Assembly: GCA_038373885.1 (NCBI GenBank)
Contig: JAWZYV010019487.1
Coordinates: forward strand, 620,001 to 684,000
DNA: 64,000 bases
Direction: 5' to 3'
Origin: Cheiracanthium punctorium
Taxonomy: Eukaryota > Arthropoda > Arachnida > Araneae > Cheiracanthiidae
Under the pieces are notes generated by a model. The model made no database searches. It saw nothing but the letters and a program-made list of their open reading frames with translations, and was not told where the DNA came from. Each line of letters opens with the position of its first letter. The stretch's first letter is position 1. The translations under genes and the position numbers were made by a program. Below are positions 1 to 11,935 of the stretch, piece by piece.

Positions 1-853
1 AATAAACAATTACTTTTCATAAACAAGTAATCATAAAAACAGACGACATCCAAGAAAAGTAGCATTTATTCCGACTTTATTTTTATTCCTTTATTTTGAT
101 TTTATTTTGCTCTTAAAAGATGTAGAAAAAATTACTTAATATAGTGTCTTTCATTTTTTCTTCATCAATTCTTAGAATCAATACTTCGAATTTTATAAAA
201 ATCATCTTGACAGCTACATGTTATTTTGGTTGAGTTAGTAGAAATTATAGCCTTATTACTCAATTTAATTCAATTATTTCTACACGAGGGTAACTTTAAT
301 CACTAACAAAGGCAAGAATAATAGTCCGTATTGTTCCAACTAAAGTTGTAAGCATATGCATCAAAAGAAATGTAGTGGTCATAATTATCCGAATTTTCTA
401 AAATTGTGTTTGTGTAAATACGACCACCTTAAAAGATTTTTAAGTAAATAATAGTAATGAAAAAAAAGTAGTAGATATTCTTAAAAGGCCAACGTTTCCC
501 TCTAATTAATGAAAACAATATTTTTTCCTTTAATTAAAAGAGTTAAAAATTCAGATATTTGAAATTTACAAAAAGTGGTCGAAATCCCCCAAACTGACCC
601 CATACATAAATATGATTTTGTAGAAGAAAAGATCAAGTTTAAAAAAGGAATCTGATTACATTAAATCATTTCCAATAAAAGTTTATTCTTTTACATATTT
701 ATTTTTTAATAGATGTAATTTCTGCAATAAATATCTTCTGTCTGAACTCTGTTTTTAAAATATAATAATTAAATAATACTGATATTACTTTTTTTAAATA
801 AAGTATAAATAATAGTTTAGAAATAGTTTAATTCTTTAGTCACTTCTAGCATT
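1..853. other. AT-rich stretch, no gene seen
   Basis: Very AT-rich with no open frame worth reporting and no recognised repeat end. A structured pair of hairpins follows directly at 854-902. Confidence 0.6.
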
Positions 854-902
854 CTGAATGGATTCTATTAAAGAATCCATTCAGTATCCATTAAGGATAC
901 TG
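854..902. repeat. Two abutting hairpins with the same loop
   Basis: Hairpin 1 has perfect 13-bp arms (854-866 and 872-884) around the loop ATTAA. Hairpin 2 has perfect 8-bp arms (882-889 and 895-902) around the same loop ATTAA. They share the trinucleotide CAG at 882-884. No function is known to me. Confidence 0.8.
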
Positions 903-1020
903 AAAGTCCCCCCAAAAAAACTCCTTATGCATATAACATCAAACTTATGCAGAAACGCTAAAAAAGTTAAATGAATTTTTATTAGGTCAGATAATTTATA
1001 AGAAAATTATGTTTGTGTAA

Positions 1021-1642
1021 TACGAGAGGTATTCATATAGTACGTACCGTTTTGAAGAAAAAAAAGAAAAAAAGAGTAAAAAATTTTTTTTCAAGCCAAT
1101 TTTATTTTTACATGAAAGAGCATACCTTAAACTATTTTTCAACATAATTTCCATCAATGTTCAAACAATTTTTGTAGCTGGTTATCAGCTTTTATATAAC
1201 TTCATAGAAACTTCCCGCCATAAAGGAATTGTGTTGCTTCATGAGAATGTCCGGCCCCATACTGCTAGTGCCACTCAAATGATGATTCGACAGTTTCGTT
1301 GGGAGAAGTTCTATCACCCGCCGTACAGCCCAGATTTGGCTCCGTCCGACTACTACTTGTTCCTCTACATGAAGCGCGAGCTAAAGCGGCAAGCTCTTTG
1401 GAATTCCGACGATGAGGTGAAAAATGCTGCGGAATCGCAGTTATCGTCATCGGCGGGAAGTTTCTATGAAGAAAATATAGCAAAGCTGGTAACCCGCTAC
1501 AACAAGTGTTTGAACATTGGCAGAAACTACGTAGAAAAATAATTTAAGGTATGCTCTTTCATGTAAAAATAAAACTGACTTGGAAAAAAAATTTACTAAT
1601 TTTTTTTTCAAAACGGTACTTATTTTCCAAATACCCCTTGCA
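1021..1642 (+). mobile_element. Self-inverted (palindromic) mariner element
   Basis: A 622-bp mariner derivative. The left end begins TACGAGAGGTATTC and the right end, read inversely, gives a similar terminal inverted repeat. The similarity does not stop at the ends. About 1040-1222 is an inverted copy of the 3' end of the element at about 1455-1635, covering the transposase tail plus untranslated region. The 5' half of a normal mariner is therefore missing and replaced by a second, inverted 3' end, leaving a unique loop of about 230 bp at 1223-1450. Confidence 0.75.
1223..1542 (+). pseudogene. mariner transposase, C-terminal fragment
   Basis: This is the C-terminal third of a mariner transposase, the enzyme that cuts and pastes the element at TA sites. 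Numbering from the internal Met at 1231, the block LLHENVRPHTA (residues 2-12) matches the family HDNARPH motif, and HPPYSPDLAPSDY (29-41) matches the block carrying the last catalytic Asp. The spacing from E5 to D40 is 34 residues, as in the DD34D mariner class, but the second catalytic Asp is replaced by Glu, which should abolish activity. The N-terminal DNA-binding domain and first catalytic Asp are absent. The frame is open upstream of the Met to about 1223, where the inverted copy of the 3' end begins. It ends with a stop at 1540-1542. Confidence 0.85.
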
Positions 1643-2440
1643 GATAAAATCTTATCGGTGAAAGATTTTCGTGTAATAAAGAAATCAACATTTTTAGGAT
1701 ACTTTCCTTTGAAATGCAAAGCGTGATTCAAAAAATAGTACGTAATTTTATATAGGGCAGATTTTACGAAACATTATTCATATACTAATGGTTTTCATAA
1801 ATATGAAATATAATTTTTGAAAGTGGTTAATATTAAAGTGGTTAAAAGTTAAGTTATAATGGGATATAATTTTTGAAAGTGGAAATTTTATGTTCACCTG
1901 CTTGTCAAAATTGCATCAGATTATGTTATAAAAAATTATTTATTAACTTTATTCTCATTCTATTTTTAATTTAAATATTTCGTGCCCATACTTTATTTTC
2001 GAGCGAACTACAATCTGCTATTTCCTTCTTTGTTCAAATTTATCAAGCTCATGATATATTCACCAAATACTTTTACACGCGGATAAACACAAACACGCAT
2101 GTTAGATTCATTGGTGAGATTTCCATTCTTCATTTTATTCATGAATTTAGCACACTTCTTTGGAATTATCCACATGTAAAGTGTTTGATGAGTAAGACCG
2201 TTAAGTAAACAGATCACGCTTCAGATTTTTTGGAGGTTGCTCTTGCAGTTTTATTTTTTGTTTTCTTTTTAAATCATTCAACATTAATATTATTGCTGCA
2301 TATGATGGAGAAACTACTTACTTATGAGGGACATTTTTTAAGGTTAAATTACAAAAGCATTCAAACAGATCCATCTGTTTTATCAAATATTGCATAAATA
2401 ATTTTAAAACACTCTACAGAAAATATCATTTGTCAATTGG

Positions 2441-2582
2441 TTTGGATGGACGCGAGACCATCCGAGACGAGAAATAGCTAAGGTCTCGTCTCGTCTCACA
2501 GTTTACATCGAAGTCTCGTCTCGCTAAAGAATGACACCGTGAGAAGTTTCGTCTCGTCTAGCAGTCTCGCGTGCAGTCCCTA
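2441..2582. mobile_element. CGAGAC-rich MITE, short copy
   Basis: About 140 bp dense in CGAGAC/GTCTCG words. The left end (TGGATGGACGCGAGACC) and the right end (GCGTGCAGTCCCTA) are imperfect inverted repeats. It matches the two ends of the longer element at 55318-56051, so it looks like an internally deleted member of that family. I see no clear target duplication here. Confidence 0.6.
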
Positions 2583-2926
2583 CTTGAGATATGTAGTGTA
2601 AGGAAGACAATCACTGTCCGCTTTAAACTCTCAGAAAAACTGTCACTTGTCTTTATGCACTAATTTATGGCTCATTTTTCAAGAAAGGATTTCCGTACTC
2701 TATGGAAATCCAATAGTTCAGCGAATTTTTCTTCTGAAGAAAAGAAAAAAAAATTCGTTGAATCTGAAGTTTCTTCTTAATTGACAGAAGAGAAAAAGGA
2801 ACTGATATTCGTGAAATAACGGAGATATTCCGGTAGGACTGCTGATAGCAAAATTTCTGTGAATTGAAGAAATAGTTTTTGAGAGTGAAATGATTTTTGT
2901 ATAGTTTACAGTAATAACACTATTAA

Positions 2927-3434
2927 CCCTTTAACGCGCAGTGTTCCCGCTCTGGGAACACCAAACTCTGACGTTTCGACTGTTGCCAGTCATGAAGAAT
3001 AGATGTGATTTCTATAAATATAGTTGCGGGGGACATAGCCCCAAGAGAATCCATTACTCTTTAGCACGTCATTTCCCGTAAAAAATTGTTACGATTTTTT
3101 TTAACAGTACTGACATCTGCTGAAAAATGGAAGAATGCGAGAACAGCTGGATAAATTGTCCAATGCTGAAAAAAGGGCAACCGTTGCCATCGCTCGACTT
3201 AACTACCAGCAAGATGTCGGACGATCGAAACGTTCATCGCGTGCCACTGAACAAGAGACCCTTTTTTGACGACAGCAACTGTGCCGCACAGCCACCTGCG
3301 TCAAAAAAGGGTCTCTAGATCTGTGGCACGCGATAATAACACTTCTATAGTCTGCCGTATTGCTGGTAGTTAAGTCAAGTGATAGCAATGGCTGCCCTCT
3401 TTTCAGCATTGGGAAAGGGTTGCACCTCAAAGGG
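2927..3434. mobile_element. piggyBac-type MITE in a TTAA site
   Basis: 508 bp flanked by TTAA on both sides (2923-2926 and 3435-3438). The ends are CCCTTTAACGCGCAGTG and, inverted, CCCTTTGAGGTGCAACC. TTAA target duplication with CCC ends is the hallmark of piggyBac elements. The repeat copy at 53.2 kb has a single TTAA (53790-53793) at the equivalent position, i.e. an empty site. No transposase is encoded. Two short frames (3127-3318 + and 3203-3430 -) are mirror readings of the internal palindrome and are not genes. Confidence 0.85.
3160..3413. repeat. Long internal palindrome of the TTAA element
   Basis: Arms of roughly 110 bp at about 3160-3273 and 3299-3413 are inverted copies of each other, with a spacer of about 25 bp. 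The innermost parts match exactly (GAGACCCTTTTTTGACG against CGTCAAAAAAGGGTCTC) and the outer parts diverge slightly. It could extrude as a cruciform or give a hairpin RNA. Confidence 0.85.
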
Positions 3435-3529
3435 TTAAAGTGACATTCTAGAAAAGCCAGGAAGGCTGGTATAATTTGTGGTTGGAGAAAGAACTACTAT
3501 CTAGTCTAGGTCTTCCAATATTATTTCAT

Positions 3530-4745
3530 TATATTTTCAATTTATTTGAAAAATAAATTCCTAATAAAATCCTAATGGAAGTAAACATTTCCAGGAGATT
3601 TTTCCTGGAGAGAGCAGCGTTAAAACACGTAATCCCACTCAACCCTTCTTCCCTGCCCTGAGACGATAATAATCACGTGACAAAGGTATGTCAACATGCT
3701 TCATGTCTAAAGTGTGAATGTTTCCGGAAACGTGTAATGCGTATAAATAACGGAAGCAATGTTCAATTTAAAACGAATTTCCGAAACTGGCTTTCACCCT
3801 AAACTGCAATTACACACTTTCTGCTGATGATTGATGCTTCAGATAATTAGTAGGATAAAGCTGAGTACCTGGTTCTTTTAAAAACTCTTGAAAAGTTAGA
3901 TAGTTTCGACTACCTTTGATATTTTCATTGCAGGCCAGATAATTGATTACCGCTGATGTTTATTTTAAAAGTATTTTTTTTTTCAGTTAAGATCAGGAAT
4001 GAGATTAATAAAAACCAGTGAATGATTTATGTGCTCTCACTGGTTTATGCGCATTAAACCATTAATATTTTAAACATTAATGAGTTTTTGGAAAATTTTT
4101 GTTTCGTTCTTTTCGTCTTAAAAATATTTTGTGTGATTACGTTTAGTATGTATTAAAGAACATAATTCCATTAAGGAAAACGTATGTATTTAAACCTCAA
4201 ATTTTACCAACTAAGGAACGATCTTTAAATAAACTTTTATCTTTCAAAATTTATTTATTATAGAATTCGAAAAACGTTGTGAATTTCAAATGAAATCGTT
4301 TAGGTCTAGTTTTACAGCCCTGATTTTTAGAATAATAATAAATTGTCTTAAAAAAAAGAGTAATAATGCAAGAAAAGTAGTATAATAAACTGTAGAAAGT
4401 TAATCACTTGCGTTAAAGTGAAATTCTTTTACTCATCTCTTGTACGCAAGTATAGTAGAGAGATTATGTCAAATCCATAGAACCTTATGCGTCCATAGTT
4501 TTGCTGTTTGATTCATCATTTTTCAATCTGGATTCCGTTAACAGCTCACAAATATTCTAATATCAAACTTATGTGACACAAATACCTTCTTCAATTTTAA
4601 ACTTATTCCAAAAGTTTTTTGTTGTTTGTAACTACTTAAACAGACAATCGTCTTGTGAGTTTTAAAATTATTTAATTTATTGTGAAAAGATTCACTAAAT
4701 TTAAAATCCAATTCTAGTTATGCGTTTGAGTGTGTTTGTGTTTTA
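3530..4745. other. AT-rich stretch, nothing recognised
   Basis: No open frame or repeat end that I can support. Only simple AT-rich sequence and scattered T and A runs. Confidence 0.5.
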
Positions 4746-4972
4746 AGGCAAACCTGCACGCGGGGTATCTGCCTAGGATGAGGGGTGCATTGGTAGGAGG
4801 ACTTTCTAAGGAGTTGTAACGCGTATTCACGTTACATCTGGAGAAAGCCTACCAAAACTCCAGACCGTTAGTTCGACAGCCACGCGATGGGACCCGAACC
4901 CGGGACCTTCACACCTCGGCCGTCTACCATTTTCAGTGGCAAAACCACTGTGCCATGGTGAGGCCGTTATGC
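4746..4972 (-). mobile_element. tRNA-derived SINE, family 1
   Basis: Read on the minus strand, the head carries the RNA polymerase III promoter of a tRNA gene. The A-box-like TGGCACAGTGGT is at 4944-4955 and the B-box-like GGGTTCGGGTCC at 4890-4901. A body follows with the words CTTTCTCCAGATGTAACGTG and AGTCCTCC. Further copies of the body are at 29833-30050, 34921-35128 and 47336-47465. Confidence 0.8.
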
Positions 4973-5039
4973 GTTTGTTAAATATTTCCGTTTATCTTAA
5001 CTAAAAAGCATTCTGTTTCAAAAAGAATAAATTTTTATA

Positions 5040-6505
5040 AGTGGTGGCTGCGAGGTTTCCAGTTGGCGGGTCACAACGCACGAACTTCCCGCCATAACTT
5101 CTGTTTCATGTCATATGGATTCTGTTTAGTCAATGGAATAGTAAATGGAATAGTCAATCAAAGCTACTTGAAATTAATTTACCGTCCCTGGCCCTCTACC
5201 GCTGAACTGAAGAAACAGGACTATTTAACCGAATACTTGGGAGAAAGGGGTACTTTTTTCTGGAACAATGATGATGTGTTGAACGTGATAAACCTTCTCC
5301 AAAAACTTTAGCCGTGCAACCAAGGAGTTTAGTCAGAAGGTCACAGATCCTCCGCGTCCTCGCCGACTATATGCAGAAAATACAATAAAGGATTGTTTAT
5401 TCTGCATGACTGCACTGGTATACGAATATACTCGACGCACGAATACACCCCGAGAATCTTCATATTAATGTATACATATATATATTGTTGATAAAACAGT
5501 TTTTAAGAATTGAATAGTTTTTAACGTTCCTCCTCAGCTTTCAAGCGATAGGAATCATCTAATTGTAATGCAGCCACAGATACAGCTATTTTACAATGAT
5601 CTTGTGTTTTTAAGACTGACTGTAAATAAATACAGGTGTGTGTTTTTTACCTGATGTAAATATACATTAAATCTTAACTTAGTTTCTTTTTTAAATATTA
5701 AATTGCCCCAATTCCCAAATCTTGAAAAAAAATTAACAGCTAAATTTAACTTGAAAATTAAATTCAGAGATCTCCCAATAGACCTTTTTTATTGCTTTGC
5801 AAGTTCAGTAACCAGCAATATTAACCAATACAGACAAATAATTTCACAACTTATCTATGAATGCTCGACGAAAATATTGGGAAGGTTTTGCCAATAGAAT
5901 TCGTACTGCTGGTATATTGGAAAGTAACAGATTCAAAATTATTAAATTCGTAGCCTCAAACAGCTATTGTAATGAAATGTGGTATTGCAATTCTACTAAC
6001 TACCTTGATGCAGTAATAAATCTCACCTTGTCATGCTTACAATTCTCAAAACATTTTCGGTTTACTGCTTGAATCCATTTCTTACAATAATTCTTATCTT
6101 TTTGGGAAATATGTCACTCTTATATCCGTCAGACTGTTTTTATAATTGAAATTTCAAAGGGTACCACACGCGTGTTTGTTATATTAGTAAAGAAAAACTT
6201 AAGAAGAGCAGATGACCTCAAAAAAATTTACTATTGCATTTACTAAAAACAAATATGTATGCTTTGTTTATACAAACATTCACTGAGAGTGTAAAAGTGT
6301 ATTTGACGTTAGTTTTTTCTATTTGTCTGTACGCCTGTCTGTCCACGCTCTATTGTCTGTGAATATGCATGAATTTTCAGGAAATGTATGACCTTTTTTG
6401 TTTGTTTATTTTTCTACATTTACTATAAAAATTTTTCTATTAAATTGGTGGCTGCAATATGGATAGCTTTTTCACAGAGCATGCATGAAAAATAAGAAAA
6501 TAAAT
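5040..6505. other. No supported gene; low-scoring frames only
   Basis: A frame at 5063-5311 (+, 82 residues) ends in an acidic, aromatic-rich segment but matches no family I recognise. Frames at 5703-5897 and 5857-6072 are AT-driven. Near-palindromic segments lie at 5062-5094 (GGCGGG against CCCGCC) and 5375-5411. I assign no function. Confidence 0.5.
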
Positions 6506-6511
6506 GTGCAG

Positions 6512-6840
6512 CAGTGGTCTAGTTACTTAACTCCGGCTTGGCCAATGCTTGAGAGAGTGAACTCTTCTCTCACCTGGACTGCTGTGGCTCTGTCCTCCAC
6601 AGCATAAGCTGGTACGCGTAAACTGCCGTAGCTCCAATGTCCTCTATCTTCTGGTGATACTACTGGGGGTTACGATTTCAGGTGCTAGGTCTCTCATCTG
6701 GAATTGGTTCAAAATTATGAGACCCCAAGGTCTTTTCTCACTGGGATTCAATAGAATGGAAGCCGCTGCCTTTCGCCCATCACCGTCCTACATGGAGGAT
6801 CTGGCACCGCTCCGTGATTGCCAGAGGGCATAAGTACCAA
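6512..6840 (+). mobile_element. tRNA-headed SINE, family 4
   Basis: It starts with a head GCAGTGGTCTAGTTACTTAA that resembles a tRNA A box. It contains the block CTCTCATCTGGAATTGGTT, which recurs inverted at 49060-49120. It aligns with the minus strand of 49310-49060 along most of its length. The 3' part (about 6720-6840) differs from that copy. Confidence 0.65.
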
Positions 6841-6844
6841 CAAG

Positions 6845-9800
6845 AAAATAATTACGTTGCAATGACAGTAATTCTATGAAATATTTGAGCGGCATTGTTT
6901 GATTTTCTTCTATCATTTTCTATGCAGTAATATTTCTACAAATAACACATTTTTAAAAGAGAGTGTTGTATAATCCATGAATTTGACATAATTTATATGT
7001 CTAAATACTCACGCATAAGTAAATAAAACTGTCTATTCCACCCATAAAATATTTACAGTATAATGAAGTCTTTGATTGATTTCGAAAAAAGTCTTTTATA
7101 ATCCATGGATTTCACTTGATTTATGCATGAGTCTTCTTTCTAAATAGCCTTGATAAGTAATTGAACTGTCCATTCCACGCATTAAAATAATTACAGTAGA
7201 ATAAAGTCTGTGGTATAATTCGGGTAAAGCATGAGTTAATCACACATTAAGAGCTTCAAATTAGGGTAGACGAGACTAATTTAAAACATGTTTTCCAAAA
7301 AGGGCTTTAAGCAAAAGCTTACACATAGGTATTATATGCGGATGATTGATTGTCTACTAATTAACCCGATAAAATTCAACATCTTTTTCTTTGGCGAAAC
7401 TACTAAAGTTTGAAAGTTTTGGACGTTTTGGATAAACATATACAAGTCAGTTAATGGATTGATTACAAGAATTCAAATTAGTTTTAAATTATACTTGTGT
7501 GCAGCAAAGCTAAAATATCATTCTGTAAATACTCGAAGAATAATTGATAATAACGATCCTATTTCTAAATGTTAATAATCTGTTTTGAAATATGATCTTT
7601 CCTTTAAGGCAATTAATATTTTAAGTTGTTTGTAATTCTTTAGGTATTTTCCATGTATAATTTTCCAGCAGCTACCTGCAGAAAGACCTTTAGAAATACT
7701 TTTAATCTATTAAATTTCAGTACTTTTTAGAACGAATAAAGCAAATTTTAAATCGAATCTCACTAAAATTTTCAATGTTCATCGAGTAGTGTTGTTTTAC
7801 ATCTAGGAAATTTAATAAATTCATAATTAATCTTCGCATAAATTAAGTATTTCATTAATGAGCAAAGCGGATAGTTTTTAAAATTAAACATTTGTTTAAG
7901 CATAGTTATGCTGCCACTTTAAACTTTGATTCACAACCGAACAAACACGTCAGCGAAGGTAACAAGGATCCGACTAATGTTTTCGTGAAAATATAACCGC
8001 ACAGTAACCGCAAACGTAGTCATAAAAAAGTTATGTAACTTTTTGCTAACTTTACAGTGTAAATATCGTTACATAGATTTTAAATTATAAAAGCTTAAAA
8101 ATTCAAGAAAATAGGTAATTTAATTTTAAAAAATTAACTATTGTAGAAATGAATATACATAGTTTAGGTATTATAAATATACTTATTTCTTTATAAACAC
8201 ATCCAAAATGTTAAACTGTTCGAAGAAGTTAAGTAGCATTTTACGTAACTTAATTAGCAGAATCTCCAATTTACAGTTTTAATTTTCGAGGAATTATTCT
8301 CAAATGTGTTTTTAAGTTCCAGTTTTTTTAAGAGTCAGGCAGGCTTGGATAGTTGATATATTTTAGTTTTGTACACATGTTTTTTATTCCTCCCCCCTCC
8401 AAAAAAAAATAATAATTCTATACTTTTACGAGGTCGAAACTTAAAGTAGTCCATTCTTTTAAGAAAAACTTACCAAATTGAAGGAGCCAATTCTTTTTCT
8501 GCCAAGAGTGAACCATGGCATTGGCATATATTTTTTTTTCTACTTCTTTCACACTGACTGTTAAGACATAAAACGTATGGTTGACTCTTCGCATAAAAAC
8601 CAAGGTTCATTCAAAATTCTACAGTTAACAGTCTTCTTTCTACAATTTTACAGTCAAAATCCTTTTGTGTAAAAAGTGAACCACAAAGGTTTATATTTAA
8701 GTGAATACTTTCTAATGAGAAATACTGAAAAATTGTAAGTTATGTGGGATTGACTTTTGGCGTACAGAAATATTTGACCTTAAAGGGGCAGAAAACACTA
8801 AATTGCGTGATTTTGAAGGTCATACACTGCTATATCATACACTGAGAAGGTATGAAATTATCTGGAAAAGAATATCAGAGTGTATCAGAAAGAAAAAAAA
8901 AATGATTTCACACATCTACAACTATTCAAGTATTATATAATGCGGCTCGGTACGGTTTGCTGAAACATATATTTTCATACAACTTAAGCGTGAGCAGAAT
9001 ATGTTCAATTGGACAAACAGACAAGTTATAGGCATACTGACATGGTCATAACTTGTCCCTATTTTCACTTAATTATTATATAACTTCTCCCGATGGATTC
9101 CATAATGATATCTTATGGGCAAGTTCTGAACATCCAAATAGACCACTTTAAGATAGTTTTTCAGGTTTTAGCCATTATAGAAACATAATTAGGATTTTTA
9201 AATGTCCATTTCTTATCATCTTTGAAACATATTATGGATTTCCCCAAAAATATCATTAGAATGACGTCATCAGGGTGTATCTTGTAATAGATATGGGCAT
9301 GTTCTGCACAGTTTGTCACGAAATAAACATAAAATAACAAGTGTGCTGTCTAGGTTCAGCAGAAGATATCAAACCCTTTATATGAAACATGAAGTTAGCA
9401 TAGATCTGTGATTATGGTCATGTCAGCATGCCAGTATTGATAAATTTTGTATAACACAATTAGCACTGTGTGCTTTAATTTTCATCCTGAACCCTGTCCT
9501 GGACATATTTCCATCCTGAACCCTGAATTGCCCACCTGATAATGTGTATACATGTTAGTAAAATCACTTGATGATTTTTTACACATTCTCAATATGTACA
9601 AAGTATGTAGAGGAAGGTGGTCCAAAATGATCCCCTTAAGGAGAAAACTTGCATAGAATAACGTAAATGTTAAATAAAACTTTGGCCATTTGCAACAATA
9701 TTTCGCACTATATTTTGCATCATAAACATAGTTTAATAATAATTTAAACGTATAAGGGGTAATGAAAAAAATAGAATTTTGAAAAACAATCCAAAGATGA

Positions 9801-9892
9801 TTTTACCCTCACCCAAGGGCAAAATGATCCTTCATTTGAAAATAATTTTAAATCCTTTTTTATCGGCAAAATAAAAGATGCAAAAATAGTTA
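6845..9892. other. Long AT-rich stretch, no gene
   Basis: No coding similarity. Imperfect inverted words at 9031-9050 (CATACTGACATGGTCATAA) and 9409-9431 could be the ends of a decayed 400-bp MITE. CATCCTGAACCCTG occurs twice near 9484 and 9513. Nothing else is supportable. Confidence 0.5.
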
Positions 9893-11774
9893 TCTCTACT
9901 TATTATAAAAGAAGGTGTCTGTCTGTGTGCGTGTGTGTCTGTCGGCAGCGTTACGGACAAACGGCTACACCTAGAAACACCAAATTTGGTACTCGGGAAG
10001 ATGTAAATATGTAGTTGTGCACCTCGAAGCGATTTTTTCAAAATTCGACCTAGAATTTTTTTTATTTTATGTTTTATGCGATTTTTGGCATTTTTTCTCA
10101 CCTAATTCGTAATAACGGCGCAAATTACACTCGCAGCAAAACGGCATTTGTATCATCGGATAGAGGAGGAAATTTTCTTTTAAAAACAGTTTGTTCTGAT
10201 GATACGTAACATGATTTACCGATTTTTAGGAATTTTTTTACTAAGCATCTGCTTCGCGATTGTTTTTCGTAAAATAATTTTAAAACTGTCGCATCTTGAA
10301 TTCTATCCGTCATAACTTTTAGATTTTGACAAATCGTGAAACATTCTTTTCTCCCTGTTTTAAAATAAAAACGAAAAAATTATGTAAATTAGATGATTTT
10401 TTACGAATTTTAATGCAGCCTAATGTTTAGAATTTATTAGCATCAACGCGATCTTACGCCATTCATTACATTGCGATCACGGCACGAGAATTTATCTTCG
10501 GTTGTTGCCACAGAAAGGATTAGAAAAAAGGATTTTTTCAACCAATCGAGTTTTTGAATGGGATATCAGAATTTCAATTCGCAAGTGAGGATCTATGACG
10601 TCAAATGCTTTAAGATACGTAAAAATTACTCCATAATTTTAACTCATTTATTCCAGCTCTATTTTCAACAGAGACGTTATTTTGATTAAAATTTACTGTA
10701 GAAATAAACTAAGAAATTCACGATTATTATTATTAGAAGTGGTATTTTAATCCGGTGCTTATTTAAAAATTGAAATGTTTTCACGGCGCTGAAAATGTTC
10801 ATTTTAAAAATTACAAAGTTCGTTTCAAAGCGCGATATATTACATTTTTTCTATTTACTATTTTTATAATTGGCATTTAATTTAGCGCAGGCGTTGCCTA
10901 ACATACGCATGCAGGTTGCGAGTATAATTTTATTTTAACGTTGACTTACGTTCCTCCATAAAGGTTACATAACGCAAAGTTTTAATGGTACCGTTTGAAA
11001 ACAATTATGCGAAATATCGAAATTAACTCCCTCAACCTACCGGGGTATCATTTACGGCAGTCAAACAGTGACGTCATTAAATAAAAAAAATGTGTGAAAT
11101 TTGTAAACTCTGCAACTCTAACGCCCTGTCACAATTAAAGTGGGAATAAGTAGCTCCTCGAGATTACACAGTTTGATGTTTTTTCAGGAGACAGGACTAT
11201 GGAGGATATAAAAGATATCGCTATATTAGATAAATGGATAGTTAAAATGGCACCCCTTGGATATTTTCTCCTCAAAGTAAGATGAAATGGTTTGCGGCGC
11301 TAAATACGCCCATCTTATAAAACTATGTATAAATTAAATATATATGGAGAGTTTCCTTAATGGCAACCATTATGTGAAGTGATTCTTATTTATGCTAATG
11401 CATGAATTGCAAAGAATCACCACAGAATAAAAAGATCCCATTGAGGCCAAATAATCTAAGCTGTTTCTTTAAAGGGAGCCTTGAAGAGGGAGAAGCGAAT
11501 ATAGATAGTATTAATGTACGTAATAGGTAGTATTATTAGATTTGTAAAGATAATATGAATAAATCGCAATGTACCACGTTAATAAATATTTCATGAAATT
11601 AAAAGTGTCCTGTTTCAACGGTTGTCTTACAACCAACTAAACGAAAAGTAATTCTAATTTGCGTTAATATATCCCGCAGTAATTTCAACAGAGGAGATTA
11701 CTTGAACTTTTTTAAAAATGAAATTCTGTTTTGTCACATGCAGATATGATTTTAGTAGTAAAATATTCCCTTCT

Positions 11775-11803
11775 TCCCGTATGAAGAGCGGGTGCGCAGC
11801 TAT
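11775..11803 (+). mobile_element. Upstream Helitron 3' terminus
   Basis: CCCGTATGAAGAGCGGGTGC forms the terminal hairpin and is followed by CTAT, one base from the canonical CTAG. It is the same layout as the terminus at 12430-12455. Confidence 0.7.
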
Positions 11804-11819
11804 TTTAAAAACATCTCTT

Positions 11820-11935
11820 GAAAATAGCATAAATGAATTCAGAAGACCTCAAAACGTGTCAATACACCAAAATCTCGAAGTCGAATTTTTTCATGATTAC
11901 AATACTTTCCTTATATGGTACATCTTCGGAAAGAG
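11820..11935 (+). repeat. Repeat shared with 28664-28775, copy 1
   Basis: Shares CATAAATGAATTCAGAA and TTTCATGATTACAAT, in order, with 28664-28775. Similarity is about three quarters by eye. It lies between the two Helitron 3' ends, so it may be carried by the element. The 73-residue frame overlapping it is not a gene. Confidence 0.6.

Larger units (their letters stand above)
1852..3522 (+). repeat. Dispersed repeat, copy 1 (filled)
   Basis: Discontinuous blocks at about 1852-2440, 2583-2615, 2885-2926 and 3435-3522 match 53248-53885 in the same order and strand. Example shared words are ACTTTATTCTCATTCTATTT and GTAGTGTAAGGAAGACA. Between the blocks this copy holds a CGAGAC-type MITE, about 270 bp absent from the other copy (2615-2885), and a TTAA-flanked element. 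The family is not recognised and no coding capacity is seen. Confidence 0.75.

Noticed and set aside
3127..3318. Short plus-strand frame and its minus partner 3203-3430 with similar peptides
   Set aside because: Both are mirror readings of the palindrome in the TTAA element.
4890..4956. tRNA-like A and B boxes, considered as a tRNA gene
   Set aside because: Followed by a conserved SINE body repeated elsewhere, with no intact cloverleaf; a SINE head. The same applies at 18003, 32982 and 30030.
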